Assembly (NCBI GenBank): GCA_013398015.1
Contig: VZRR01013705.1
Location: 111,670-175,669 of the forward strand
Length of the DNA stretch: 64,000 nucleotides
Source: Oreocharis arfaki
Lineage: Eukaryota > Chordata > Aves > Passeriformes > Paramythiidae
Reading direction: 5' to 3'
The notes beneath the pieces were generated by a model, which was not told the origin of the DNA, made no database searches, and worked only from the letters and a program-made list of their open reading frames with translations. Made by a program: the position numbers and the translations under genes. Numbering within the stretch: position 1 is the first letter of the stretch; each line of letters begins with the position of its first letter. This document shows positions 11,211-22,444 of this stretch, in pieces.

Positions 11211-13039
11211 ACGCCAACCACAAACAAAACAACAACGAAAGAAAAATACAAAAACAATTTCTGAAATACTTTCAAAAAGAAAAGGGATAATGAACAAATG
11301 AGGGTACAAGATATTCATAAATGCTCTGCTGCCCTATCCAAGATTTTTATCCATCTAATTCCCGCACTAAATCTATCGCCCCATTTGTCACAACAGCACG
11401 GGGGGAAAACACATCCTCCGTTTCTCAGAGCTACCACATCTCTCCCTGCTCCAAGTGAAATCCCAGCTCACACACTGCACCCCGCAACCAAACTGGACCC
11501 CCTCACCGGGCGTCTCCCGGTACCCCGCATCAACCAGCGCTTCCAGCCCAGCCCTGGGAATCACCACGGGGATAACGAACCGGAACCAGTCCCTAGGGCA
11601 ACGGTGGAAATGGATATTTGAACGCCTGTTTCCAGCCGGGATCTGCCTCCCTGGGCTCCCCCCGCCGTGATGCGGGCACCGCGCAGCCACGGCCGGGACT
11701 GCGGGATGGGGGTCCCGGGGGGGTTCCCCGAGCCCTTTCTGAGGCGAATCCCCTCTTTTCCTCTCCACTTGCTAAATTCGGGGCTCCCTGCAGCCAAGGG
11801 GCCGGAGCGCTGCGGGCTCGAGAAACCACTCCGCGGGGAGAGGGTGTCAGCGCACCGCGCCTCCGAGATCCCCACAAAATCCCTGGAATTATATTAACGG
11901 CTGGAACCGTGGAAGTTTATTTAAGAAGGAAAAGGAGGGAAAACACGCACGCAGCCAGGGATGCTCCCACACAGCGCTCCGAGGCTCCGGGCAGCACCTT
12001 CCCCGCTCCGGGCAGCGCAGCCCCGCGCCCGCGGCGGGGCCCATCCGTGCGGGGGGACATCGGCAGTGACCCCCCAGCCGTGGGGATGGCCCCGGAACCC
12101 CGGGATACGGGAGGGGACAGGCTGCGGGGCCAGCGCGGGGCTGCGGGCTCTTCCCTCCCGTCCCGGGCTGTTCCTGACCGGGGACTAAATGCGACTCCAA
12201 GGACGGGAATTCAAAGGGAGATCTGGGGATTTGGGGCAGGTGATTAATATTTTGTTGAACTAGGACAACAGTATCTCGGCAACTAATTAGGCGAGATATA
12301 TCTGTTTTCACTCCCACAGATTTCTATCAGGTTTCTGTCCGACGGCCATTCCGTCAGGAATTCCAGGATTAATCGGTATTTGGGATCTCGGTGAGATTTA
12401 GGACAAAACTGGGCTTTTTAGGGTTTACCCTCCCTAGCTTCAGAGAGGGGGTCCTTGAACCCTGCTGCCCAGCAGCCCCCTCCGGCACTTTCTGCCCGGG
12501 ACGCGCCGGGAGCTGCCTCAGATGGTTTTAATTTAATTTTATTTTTCATGGGGTGTCATTCACCCGCGGGGGCCCGGGCTCGGCTCTGGCCCCGCTGAGG
12601 CTCCAGAACACAGCTCAAAGCTGACAGAGCCAGCGGCGTGAGAACGAGCACATTTTATATATTCTAAAAAATTAAATAAAGCCGAATGTACAGGAATTTA
12701 TTCGCCGGGCCGAGTGGAGGGCAGAGGCACTTGATCCGGCATTCCCGGCTGCAGCTTCCATAATTCCTCAGATTTCTTTTGAGCTGAACTCGCCCGTTCG
12801 GGAGCTTCCAGAGGCAGAGAAAGGGGAGCGAGGCCATCAGCTCCGGTGCCCGTTCTCCCGAGCCCCGACAGCGGGGTGGGATGACGGAGCAGTGCCAGCA
12901 CAGAGCCCCCGCTTCAAGGAACCCCCGGTGGCTCCGTCCCGCCGCTTCCAGCGTGGCTGCCCAATTCCCCTCACAAACAAGTTCTTGGCTTTGGATTTAT
13001 CGATTTCTTCAGCAAACTCGGAGCTTCGCGCTCCAAACA

Positions 13040-13130
13040 CAGGAATTATAATTTTAAAAATTAAAATAATTTTTAAAAAGGCAAAAACAGGTAAGGAAAA
13101 TATAAATTAATATTAAAAAAAATTTTTAAA
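13040..13130. other. AT-rich island beside the TFAP2E CpG domain
   Basis: About 90 bases made almost entirely of A and T, with runs such as AATTATAATTTTAAAAATT and TTAATATTAAAAAAAATTTTT. They are set within a strongly GC-rich domain. Possible explanations are a matrix-attachment-type segment or the decayed tail of a retroposon. No repeat family was recognised. Confidence 0.4.
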
Positions 13131-13554
13131 CCAAATGAGAACGGGCATGGGAAGAGCAAGTGTCCGTGGGCACAGGGGATGCCGTCGACCTCTTTGCACA
13201 ATTCCCGCCTTCAGCCAGAGTTATTTTAATTTTACTTTTCCTTTCTCTGTTTTTTTTTCCCTTTTCTTTTCAAGACTAGAGGACTAGAGAATGTCCAGGC
13301 AAAAACCAGACCCTAAACAACGATAAATCCTCCCGATAGAAGACGAAAAATTCTAATTAATGGCGCGTTTGGAAAAAGGGGGGGGGAAAACCTCAACGAA
13401 CCACTATAACTCCAACCGAGCTTCTAGACAAACGTTCCCACTGCGGGGTGTTTCCCGAGGGTTCCGGGGGTGCTCCTGCCCTGCCCAAGCCGCGGAGGTA
13501 CGGCCGGTGCTGGCCCACGCACCCCTCAGCTTCCTGCAACCGTTCCTCACGCCC

Positions 13555-13640
13555 GAGTGTTTAATGAAACGCCTCTCCAGCATTCTGATTAAAGCTCAAT
13601 TAATGCGGGTCATTAATGTCCCGCTGGCAGCCGCGTGTTC
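13555..13640. promoter_or_regulatory. Candidate conserved non-coding element with three TAAT-type sites
   Basis: A block with GTTTAATG, TGATTAAAG, CAATTAATG and TCATTAATG words within about 70 bases, lying between GC-rich flanks inside TFAP2E intron 3. Clustered TAAT cores are typical of homeodomain-bound enhancers. This is inference from composition alone. Confidence 0.3.
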
Positions 13641-14873
13641 CTAGAACAGCCATTTCTAGGGAGCACCGGGAGCGCCGCTCCCCCCGTGAAACGACCGGTG
13701 GCAGCTGGGGAAGAACCGCACCGTCGGGAGACTTTTCGTGCAGTTACCGGGGATCGGCTACGGCCGGGGCCAGCACCGGGACTGCGGGACTGTGGCACCT
13801 ACTGGCCCACATTACCGACCCGCACCGGTGGCTGCCGTTCATTCGCACGGGGGGTCGGCGGTTTAACGCGTCCTTCCCATCCGCATATTTCTGTAAAAAA
13901 TCGCGAGGAGAAGCCGAGAGCAGTGCTGGAATATTCCACAGAAGGGATCGCCCCGAGCAGTGCAAAGAACGCTCCCGGGCCCCCCTCCTCGCTCTCGCAA
14001 CGCCCCGGCGGAAGGCTTAGTACAGAAATATTTTAGGGAGTTGAGCTGTTCTAACCAGGGGTTCGTTGGGATGCGGGGGGACTGCTCAGCCTGCGGGGCA
14101 CAACCGGACGCGGGAGACCCCGAGGCGGTGCGGGACCTCTGCCTGCAGCCCCGTTCCCCGCGCCAGCCCCAGAAGGGAAGGCTATTCCTCCCCTCCGGTC
14201 CCGGAGCGAAGCCCCGTTTCTGGAGCGGCAGACAGGGGTCTCCGCAGACCCAGGTCTTGCCGAGGCGGGAGGCGAGCCGCCCGGGGGGCCGCGGGACGCT
14301 CCAGGCTGCAAGGACGGGCAACACCGGCCCCAAAGCCGCGCCACCTCTTCGTCTCCGTTAAAAGCGTCCTTCCCCTCGGTACCAGTCCCGCCGAACGGGC
14401 CCGATCCGCAGCGGCCCGGGGCGGTGTGAAGCGGTTCACGGCCCGCGCTGCCTCCCCCGCCGTCGGGCGCAGGGCTCCGACGGGGGACGGCGGGACCGGG
14501 AGCACCGGGAGCTGCCGCCCAGCGCCGCCGGGGCATCCCCGGGTTTTCCACGCAAACCGTACGCGGTGGGGAGGGCCCCGGGGCTCCCCAACAGCAGGGT
14601 TCGCCCGTCCGGGCCCTTCGGTACCGGGAAGGAGAGGCGGCCGCCGTACCGCCCGAGGGAGGGCAGCGGGCCGGGGGCGGGGGCGCGCGCTGGCCCGCCG
14701 GGACCCGCCACTTTCGTTTTAGTCTCGCCGGGGACAGCAGAGAACCCTTCCCGACGGGCGGGGGGCGGCCGTGCGGGAAGGCGGATGCGGGGGGACCCGA
14801 CGCTGGGGAGCCCCGAGGGCAGGAGTGGGGCCCGGTCCGGTGCCGCTTCCCGGCTGAGTCGCCGCACTCTTAC

Positions 14874-14925
14874 CTTTCTTGATCACGGACTGATCGAGCA
14901 GGTTCATCCCGCCGTCGTCCACGGC
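14874..14925 (-). CDS. TFAP2E: TFAP2E coding exon 3
   Basis: 52 bases, entered in phase 0 and leaving in phase 1 at AAG|GTAAGAG. It encodes AVDDGGMNLLDQSVIKK, which is strongly conserved across AP-2 paralogues. Confidence 0.92.
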
Positions 14926-15814
14926 CTGAAAGCACCGAGGAAAGAGCCGTCAGCCGGCTGCTTGCACGGGCTGCTCGCGGCGCGGGGACAGCGCTGCCGC
15001 GGCCCGGTCCACCCGCTGCCCCCGGCCAGAAGGAATTCTGAGAGCACGAGAGAGCCCCAGTAACGGGAATCCCCTGCCCGGTATTTCTGCCTGCCCGGGG
15101 GTACAGACGCCGTGGGGCCCGACTCTTCCCGGCCGGGAATCCCCGCTCGCAAAGGCCACGGGATCTGTCCCTGCCGCCGTGCAACCAACCCACCCCGGGC
15201 ACCCTCCCGATGCTCCCGCCGTCCCCCCGTACCTGGATGTCCTCGAGGCCGTGGTGGCCGAGGCCATGGAGGCCCAGCGGGCCGTCGGCGAGGCCGTGGC
15301 CACCGTCGGGCAGCCCGTGGAGCAGGCGGGGCACGGCAGGGTACTCGCGGCGGGGGTCGAGCCCCAGGGCGCGGTGGGTCTGCGAGAGCAGCCCCGGTTC
15401 ATCCTGCCGGCCGCGCTGAGGGGGCCAGGCCGGCTGCTGGTGCTGGTGCAGAGGGCTGAGCGCCGCGTACGGGTCCGCCAGGTGCGGGTAAGCGGGCTCC
15501 TGGCCCTGCGGGTAGGGCAGCGGCGGCTGCGGGTACGGCGGGGGGAAGTAGGGCGGCTGGAAGTCGGCGGCGGGCGTGTGGCAGAGCGGCGGTGCCGAGC
15601 CGTAGGGCGCCTGGTTGAGCGAGGGCAGCTGCGGCAGGCGGGCCCCGGCCGGCGCCCCGGGCAGCCCCTCGGCGCGGTCCTGCGGCGGCGAAAACAGCGG
15701 CGGTGAGGCGGGCACGGACCCCCGGCCTCGGCCCCCGACACCCCGTCCCGTCCCGTCCCGTCCCGCCCGTGCTCGTCCCGCACTCACCATGCCCGGGTAG
15801 CTGTGCACAAGCAT
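14874..15814 (-). CDS. TFAP2E: Transcription factor AP-2 epsilon, N-terminal exons 1-3 (partial)
   Basis: This is the N-terminal part of a sequence-specific nuclear activator of the AP-2 family. Three exons join in frame: 15788-15814 (9 aa, starting MLVHSYPGM), 15233-15679 (149 aa) and 14874-14925 (52 bases, the size expected for AP-2 exon 3). All have GT-AG ends. Exon 2 carries the proline/tyrosine-rich transactivation region with the family PPxY-type motifs (FPPPYPQPPLPY) and LGLDPRREYPAVPRLLHGL, the features that point to the epsilon paralogue. Exon 3 encodes the conserved LLDQSVIKK. The basic DNA-binding and helix-span-helix exons are not in the window. Synteny with NCDN and KIAA0319L supports epsilon over AP-2 alpha, beta, gamma or delta. 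The start is the first ATG and matches the MLVH start shared by the family. Confidence 0.93.
15233..15679 (-). CDS. TFAP2E: TFAP2E coding exon 2 (transactivation region)
   Basis: 447 bases in phase 0/0, bounded by a CGCCGCCGCAG acceptor and a CAG|GTACGG donor. It encodes the proline-rich activation region (residues 10-158) and ends GLEDIQ, the conserved AP-2 exon 2 end. Confidence 0.92.
15741..15766. repeat. (CCCGT)n short tandem repeat in TFAP2E intron 1
   Basis: Five copies of a CCCGT pentamer inside the 108-base first intron. It may be length-variable and could change the size of a very small intron. Confidence 0.85.
15788..15814 (-). CDS. TFAP2E: TFAP2E coding exon 1
   Basis: Nine codons, MLVHSYPGM, ending in phase 0 at a GTGAGTG donor. 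The short first coding exon beginning MLVH is characteristic of AP-2 genes. Confidence 0.9.
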
Positions 15815-16496
15815 CGGTGCGGGCCCGCGGCAAGCCCCGGGCGGGCCGGGCCCCGGGGGCGCCCCCGTCTCCGCCCCTCTANCGGGACGGCGGCGGGAGG
15901 CCGCCGGGGCTGCGGGCGAGGGGCACCCGCCGGGCCCCTGGGAGCGTGGCTGGTGCTACCCCCGCGCCGTCGGGCAGCCCCGATTCCCTGTCGCCGGGGA
16001 CCGCACACCCTCCCCCCGGTGCCACCCAGGATCCCCCCGTCCCGGGCCGCGCCGCCTGAGAGTCCTGTCGCGGTTCGCCCCGGGCCGCACCGGGGAGAGA
16101 ACCCCGAGGGTCGGGAGACCCCAAGAGTATGTGCGGGCTGCGGGGCCGCGGCGATGCTCTACGGTTTGACTTTATTAGCCCGAGCCTGGTGCGGGGCCCC
16201 TCCGGGAGCACAGCGAGGGTCCCGACGGCAGCTGCGACCTCCCGCGACGGCGGCGGGAGCGGGGCTCGGGGCCGGTCCTGCCGGGAGAGTTCGGGGCTCC
16301 TCCCGGGGCTCTTCACCCTCCTCCCCGACGGGGAGCAGAGAGCTGCAGCCTGGACTGGGGACAAAGAGATGTGTCTGGGGGTGCTCCGGGCCTGGCTCCC
16401 TGCCCGAAGAGACGGACGGGAGGGTGAGCGCCGGGTGCAACAGAACCAGGGGAAAACGGGGAGCACCGACGGTCAGCGTGCCTGCCTCCCCGCCCT

Positions 16497-16556
16497 CCGC
16501 CATCCTTCCCTCCGCCTCTCCATCCCTCCCTCCGCCTCTCCATCCCTCCCTCACTC
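16497..16556. repeat. Pyrimidine-rich 20-bp tandem repeat upstream of TFAP2E
   Basis: About three units of CCATCCCTCCCTCCGCCTCT. They form a long polypyrimidine strand in the CpG island, about 0.7 kb upstream of the start codon. Such mirror-like tracts can form triplex DNA. Confidence 0.85.
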
Positions 16557-17149
16557 TCGGTTTGGGCCCTCCCTCCGGGGCAGGACGAGGCGGGCCCGCA
16601 ACACCGGGACCCTGAGCGCGGCACCGGGCACCGGACACTAGCGGGGCGAACCGGGCAGACAGGAAGGCCCCGACAGCGGCACTGAGGGACCCCCATGACA
16701 TCCTCCCCACACCCCCCCCCGATATCACTGCCACGCAGGCGTGTCCCCACGGTCCCACGGCGGAGCGGGGATGCCCATCCGCCCGGGCACACGCACACAC
16801 TCGCCCGCTCTCACACCCCGACACACACTCGCGGCACCCGGACACTACGGTCACAGCTCCCCGCGGCCCTCGGGCGCCGTGGCCGGGCTGTGGGGTGGCG
16901 TGCCACCGCGGGTCCCCGCGGTCTCACCGTGCCACCCGCAGGGTGCCGGCCGCCCGTCGCTGGGCGGGACGTTCCATTGGCAGCGCGTGTTTTGCGTGGA
17001 GCGGAGCACAAACCCTTCACCCCCAGCTGTAACACGCCGTGCTGTGTGATCGACATCAACAAACACAACCCCACACTGCAGTTAATTTAATTCCACTCTT
17101 CCCGCCCCGAGCTACAGCTCCCTTCATTTTCATTTTTCCTCTGAATTCC

Positions 17150-17290
17150 CACAACCCAGACCTCTTTGATTTCCAGGTTTAATTAACAATGCTCATTAAA
17201 TGAATTTTTATTCATTTCTTTTAATATTACCCTGCCACCTGTCTTTAGGAGGCAAGGGCTGATCGTTTATTCTAATTTATTTCTGTTAAA
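17150..17290. promoter_or_regulatory. Candidate conserved element upstream of the TFAP2E CpG island
   Basis: An AT-rich block with GGTTTAATTAACAATG, CATTAAATG, TTAATATTA and ATTCTAATTTATT, lying immediately outside the CpG island. It contains a palindromic TTAATTAA and several TAAT cores. The composition suggests a promoter-proximal enhancer. No repeat family was recognised. Confidence 0.3.
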
Positions 17291-20200
17291 GATGGCATTT
17301 AAGGGTGGGAGGAGGGATATGCAGAGGTGTAGACGGTTGATCCATTCAAATCTCTTCATCCCCCTCAAATGCTCTTCAAGGACGCTGCTCCTGGAAGTTC
17401 TGTATTTATTTTCCACCAGATCCATTTCATTTGCTAGGAAAAATTGGATTGGACATGCTATATTTTGCAGTTATGTTCCAGTTCATTCTTAATGTCCCTC
17501 GCTCGTCTAGTCCGTATAATGTTGAGTCTTTATTCATCTGAAAGAGGTGAAACTGTGCAAAATCGAGGCGGGAAGGGTTGTGAGTCGGCCTGCACAGAAC
17601 TGCAGGCAAGCGGGAGGATGGTCCCTGGCAGCATCTTGGAGGGAAGCTGTGTTTCCACCCAAAAATGAGACAGAGCAGAGGAAACCTGCGACACTGACAG
17701 ACAAAGGGAAGGAAATAAAAAAGGCAGAGCTGTCCCGCTGCCCCTCACGGAACATTTTGGGCAAACTGGGGTCGTGGGAACACATTAGGCTGGGGCAGTG
17801 GGCCAGGGCAGCCTGGAGCTGTTGCGCTGTAGGGCTGCTGGGGGGTGTCATCCTCCCCAGCACAGCATAGCAGTGCTCAGGAAGGAGAAAAGGGACCTTG
17901 CAACAGACTCTGGGCTTTGTGAAACCCCCAGCAGCTACCCTGCCCTGGCACCTTCTCTCACCTTCTCTGGAAGCACAATCAGCACCTTCCCAGCCCTGGG
18001 GTCCTGCCCAGAAGAACCCTCAGAGCTCTACAAGCAACAGAATAGTCCTTTCAAGATGTCCAAGACCTGCCTGAGTCCTTCACTGCCCCAGACCCTCTGT
18101 ACAGCGCCTGCCTCATGATGAGGGCAAGGCAAACCCCTGGTTGTCTCATGGACAGGAGGCACTCATTAAGTCACCAGTGCTGCTGATGAAAAATTGTTCA
18201 CTTTTACCTGCTCTCCCGAGGTCCCAGGCAGGGCCCAGAACTGTCACACAGGGGACTGCCAACAGGCTCTCCCAGCAGCTGCCTGGTTTTGTTACTGGTT
18301 CAACCCGGCCAGGACAATTTCTGCGGTCACCTGAGCACAGGAGGCTCAAACACAGCTCCCCATTACCTGTTTTTTAGCATCTGTGTTTAAGGACCACACG
18401 CCCAGCCGTGCTTGTGTTTTGCTCTGCTGTACATCGTTTGTGTTTCCTAACAGTGACATGGTTCTGCTGAGGTCCTCAACAGAAGAGCTGCCCCCTCACC
18501 CCCCAGCTACAGGGAGCATTTGCTGTGATTCTGGGTGAGATCTCCACCCCAGGGACCACTTCTTGCACGTGGATCCAAGCCAGAAATCTCTGAAAAACTG
18601 GTTTTGTAACAAAAGTCCCAGAGCTCCTTCTCAGGAGATCAATGTGTGCATTGGCACTGCCGGGAGCATGTGAGGGGCTTGAGGCAGCAACCTCTGCTCC
18701 CAGGGGTCAGCAACAAACATACCGGTGGAGCAGGGCAATGAGAGCACCAAGATTTAAGTATGTGAGCACAGCTCTTCCCTAGTCAAAGATGAACCAGCTC
18801 TTCTCCAGAAGCTCAGCTCCCATCAACACCTCAGGGAAATACAGGAGCTGTGGGTCTGCCCGTATTAATTCCCCCACCCCCTTCCCAGAAATGCAGGTGG
18901 GGAAGGAATCTCCTTGCTATGGGTCTGGAGAGCCAGGCAGGGCTTTGGGGAGATCAGGGACCCTGCTGAGGGGTGGGCAGGGAAAGCGGCAGCCCCCTTG
19001 CTGCTCAGATCTCCACCCTCACCACCCCTGTTACATCTCACAGCAGGAGGGAGGGGGCTACACTAGGTTCTGGAAGCACAGAAGCCAAATAACAACCTCA
19101 TAAAATATTTAATTTTATTGCCACTGCTTTTGGGGGAGATGAATAAATGCTATAAGATAATGTATGCCACGGTTAGGTTTGCAATGGCATTATGACATTT
19201 AAGCTGTCAAAGAGAAATAGAATGTGGATCTGCTCCTCTGGAGCCTTGTCCATCCTGTCGGAGCACAGTGAATGATCATCTTGCTCCTGGAGAGCTTGTC
19301 CTGGTGCTGGAAATGCACTGGGAGATGAAGCACAGTTTGCTCTGGGTGTTGCTGGCTGCAATCCCATTCCATGCTGGGATCTCAAACACTGGCAGAGAGG
19401 GGACGTTAGATGATGCCACATCCACCTCTCTGGCACCAGATCATCCGTGCCTGCAGATGCCAACTGCCAGCGGCAGAACCTGTGGTTGGGCTTGCAAAGC
19501 TCAGGGTGGCTGAGGACACCCTGCAGCCTTTGAAGCCTTGGCCAGGCTGCCAGGGCACCATCTCCCTCGTATGGGCTGAGCCAGCAGGGCGTGCTGGGGC
19601 CTGTGGACTGGCACGCGCAGAGCCAACAGAGATGCCCACGTGGCAAGAGGCCTCCGACAGCTCCAGTGCCCTCCCCTCCTGAGCATGCAGCGCTTACTGT
19701 TGTTAGTGCTCGGTCTCAGGGAGGCAAAACAGTCTTTTTGGGGGTGCTCTCTCCGAGAATGTTTGCAAAGTGTCCTGGGACAAGAGAGCAGTGATATTCC
19801 TCAAGGAGCTCTACCATCTGCACTGGCATTCAGCCTGGTAGCATCCCAGAGCAAGGTGGGAGCCTCACCCCTTCCTTTGCCAGCTCAGGAGCAGTGAGGA
19901 GCTCAAGAGGAGCATGTTTTGTTTCATGCAAAGAAATAAGTATATGACAAGACATCAGGGTCTCAGGGAGGGGCCAGCTCTGGCAGGGCACAGATGGTCC
20001 TGCTCACAGCTGATGTGACTTTCCACTAAAGAGTGTGAGAATGAGGTGCAGGTGCTCCTCTCCAGGCACCTCCTGGTGGCCAAACCTCACTCCCTAAGAT
20101 GTGGATAAAACTGGAGGACTGCCCAGCCTCTTGGTTTGCTCCCAGGTAGGCTCTCAGGGAATTAAAGACCAGCAACCAAAGGCCTCTGGGTTAGGACTGT

Positions 20201-20365
20201 GCTAGTGTTGGAATTGCGGACCCAGGCTGCATCTCTGGTCAGGTGTTGTGGGAGCTCCAACCACTGCCCACGGGGATGAGACACAGCCAAACCAGATCAG
20301 CTGCCCACAGCAAGCCCAGGACCGTGCTGCAGATAGCAGAGCACCCTCCTGGTGATACAGGTCGT

Positions 20366-20410
20366 ATCTCTCATTAGCACTAATTAGTGGCTCTCATTAA
20401 TGGGAAGCCC
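20366..20410. promoter_or_regulatory. Homeodomain-type palindrome module CACTAATTAGTG
   Basis: A perfect 12-base palindrome, CACTAATTAGTG, at 20378-20389 is flanked symmetrically by the direct words TCTCATTAG (20368-20376) and TCTCATTAA (20392-20400). Four TAAT/ATTA cores fall within 35 bases of otherwise GC-richer intergenic DNA. This fits dimeric homeodomain binding, but factor identity cannot be read from sequence. Confidence 0.4.
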
Positions 20411-21719
20411 ACACCCTTGACCAGAGGCAGGAGTGTACAGGACTGGAAACACTTGAAGGTAAAGGATTTGAGGGTTTGGGTGTTTTTTCTGACACTGTGT
20501 TGTATTCCTAACTTCTCCTGCTGGTGTTTCCCTGCGGTTCAGTGATGTGTTCCTGGCAGGCTGAGGAGCCTCTCCCAGCTCAGCTCCAAAGTCCTGCTCT
20601 TTTCCAAGGCCAGGAGGCTCATTTGCCTGTTTGGCTCACACCGCTCTACTGGGAGCACCTGCCTTTGTTCCAACTTGCACCAACTGCGTAGGGCTGAGCT
20701 GAAAAGATCTAAAGATACTTTCCCTGAGCAACAGCCTCCTCTCCAGTTGTGTAAGGCATTCGCTCTAATAAAGCAGCGAGCCAAAACCACGGTGTAAAGC
20801 AGGAATACACCCAGAGCCAGCCCTCCTTTTAGGCAGCTTCGTGTTTGACTTTCCCTTGATCAGACGATTCCACAGCTCCCTCCAATGAGTTCTGATCAGC
20901 GCCCTGGGCTGGCAGCAGAGCCGGTCCCGGCGAGGCAGCAGCTCCCAGAGAACTCCTCGGCTGACACCTGGTGGAAAAGCAGGAGCAGGGAGCTCCGCTC
21001 GAATGAAGGCAGCCTCAGCAACCACCCTGTGCAGCTGCTCCTTCTGGGAAATATCCTCGGGATAATGGGGTACCCGAGAGCTGGAAGGCCGAGCTGGAAA
21101 GCCAGGCTGTAAAGCCAGTGCTACAAGTGATTTACTCCACATTGCGTGGCCTTTCTCTTCTGTAAAGCAAAGTGTCCCTCGGTCTGCAGAGAGTCAGCAA
21201 GTGGAAATTCATTCATTTTGGCTTTCACACCCTAAAGGGAGCCAAGGCAGACTGAATCCTTCACCCTGCAGGAGTGAAAACTCTCCCTGTACATCCCATC
21301 CCGGTAGCAAGAGGGAGCAAATAGAAAATCCCACGGACGTAGTTTGTGCAGGTCTTTTATGGGGCAAAACAGGCAAAGCAAGTGGTGCTGGAAAGGTTTT
21401 CTAGGTGTGGACTTGGGATGATGGTACCAGTGGTGGACATGAATGGAGGATCATCCTGCAGCACAGTATCTTAAAGTCATGAGGAATTACTCCCAATGCT
21501 ATCAGTAAATAATAAAGATTTTCCCATTCCTGCCTTTTTCAGGGTTCTATGTGTAATGCCAAGTTATTTACTAATATGTGCAGGACTGACAGAAAATAAG
21601 GTGAGAACCTGCAGGGCTTACTGTGACAAAACTGTGACCATATTAACGGGAAAAGCAAGCATCCTGCCAGGGCCCCAGGCAGAAAGAAATCCCAGCACTG
21701 GGAAGTTTGAAAAATAAAG

Positions 21720-21977
21720 CAACAAAATGTCTTTAATAACAAAACAGGCTGTTTTTACAGAGGAAATCCTCACAACAGGTTGAGCAGGGGTGTGGTGAAA
21801 TGTTCCAAGGCAGCAGCAGTTCTGCACATCAATGGGGAGGGACAGTTGATCACACTGGACTCTGCTGCATCACTCCAGTTTTGTAAAGTTTGGCCATTTA
21901 AATGGGGTTTTTTGAGCCCACCTGGCACCAAAGGGCAGGGCCAAAGTGCTGAACAGACCTTGTGCAGGTGTCTGGCT
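21720..21977 (-). other. NCDN: Probable NCDN 3' UTR with ATTAAA signal
   Basis: On the minus strand an ATTAAA hexamer lies at 21732-21737, about 240 bases after the stop codon, with a T-rich stretch just beyond it. No AATAAA was found nearer. A 3' UTR this short is unusual for the gene, so a distal site further left is possible. Confidence 0.4.
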
Positions 21978-22444
21978 TCATTTCCCACCCGGAGTGCTGC
22001 TGGCTCCTCCCTGCTCGGCCAGACACTGCTCCAGAGCTGCCATTCCATACAGATTGGCCCACTCTGTGCCATGGTGGGACAGAATCACACCCCTGCACTG
22101 CTCGCTGGCTCTGGCCAGCTCCACTAGCACGGCCTGGAAAGCACTGATGAGCTCAAACTCCACGGAGGCCGGAGCGACGCGGGACAGCAACTGCGAGAGT
22201 CCTTCCAGCCAGCGCGCCTGGAGAGCGGCGTGCGGCAGCCAGGGGAAAAGCGGGATGCAGCTGGCCAAGGCCTGCATTCCCAGGAACCAGAGCTCACGGA
22301 TGTCATCCCAGGCGCTCACGTAGGCGGGTGACACGGCCACGGCCAGGCCATTGCTGCTGGGGTCTGCCTGGGCCGTGTGGGCCTGGGAGAGGAAGCGAAT
22401 GGCAGCTCCAAAAAACTCCTTGGCAGACTGTGCTCTCTGAAGGG
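21978..22444 (-). CDS. NCDN: NCDN coding exon 6 with stop
   Basis: 467 bases, entered in phase 1. It includes ELWFLGMQALASC, LVELARASEQCR and MAALEQCLAEQ, then a non-conserved glycine/serine tail before the stop. Confidence 0.93.

Larger units (their letters stand above)
1..14873 (-). other. TFAP2E: Presumed TFAP2E intron 3 (no exon recognised)
   Basis: Exon 3 of TFAP2E ends with a donor at 14873, so this stretch is intronic if the gene continues leftwards as AP-2 genes do. I looked for the conserved AP-2 basic and helix-span-helix exons and found none, so the intron is probably longer than 14.8 kb. The stretch holds MIR-like SINE pieces, one minisatellite, a TAA microsatellite, several AT-rich candidate conserved blocks, a TATA-like site near 9.88 kb and, right of about 13.6 kb, CpG-island sequence. 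The reading frames here are short, overlap on both strands and show no protein family I know. The intronic assignment is inference. Confidence 0.6.
13600..17000. promoter_or_regulatory. TFAP2E: CpG island spanning the TFAP2E 5' end
   Basis: Unmethylated-type sequence: very high G+C with abundant undepleted CpG, running from the end of intron 3 through exons 3, 2 and 1 to about 1.2 kb upstream of the start codon. AP-2 family genes usually have such islands. One base at 15882 is ambiguous. No TATA box is obvious upstream of the TFAP2E start, fitting a dispersed-start CpG promoter. Confidence 0.8.
15815..21719. other. TFAP2E - NCDN intergenic region
   Basis: About 6 kb between the TFAP2E start and the probable end of NCDN. 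Up to about 17.0 kb it is CpG island and TFAP2E 5' region. From 17.0 to 21.7 kb it is ordinary sequence with no recognised gene, no tRNA and no clear young repeat. AT-rich blocks at about 17.15-17.29, 19.10-19.21 and 20.36-20.41 kb are the only conserved-looking pieces. Confidence 0.6.

Noticed and set aside
11894..12317. GC-rich frames between 11.6 and 12.3 kb as possible AP-2 exons
   Set aside because: None contains the AP-2 basic region or helix-span-helix residues, and no AP-2 exon boundary is visible.
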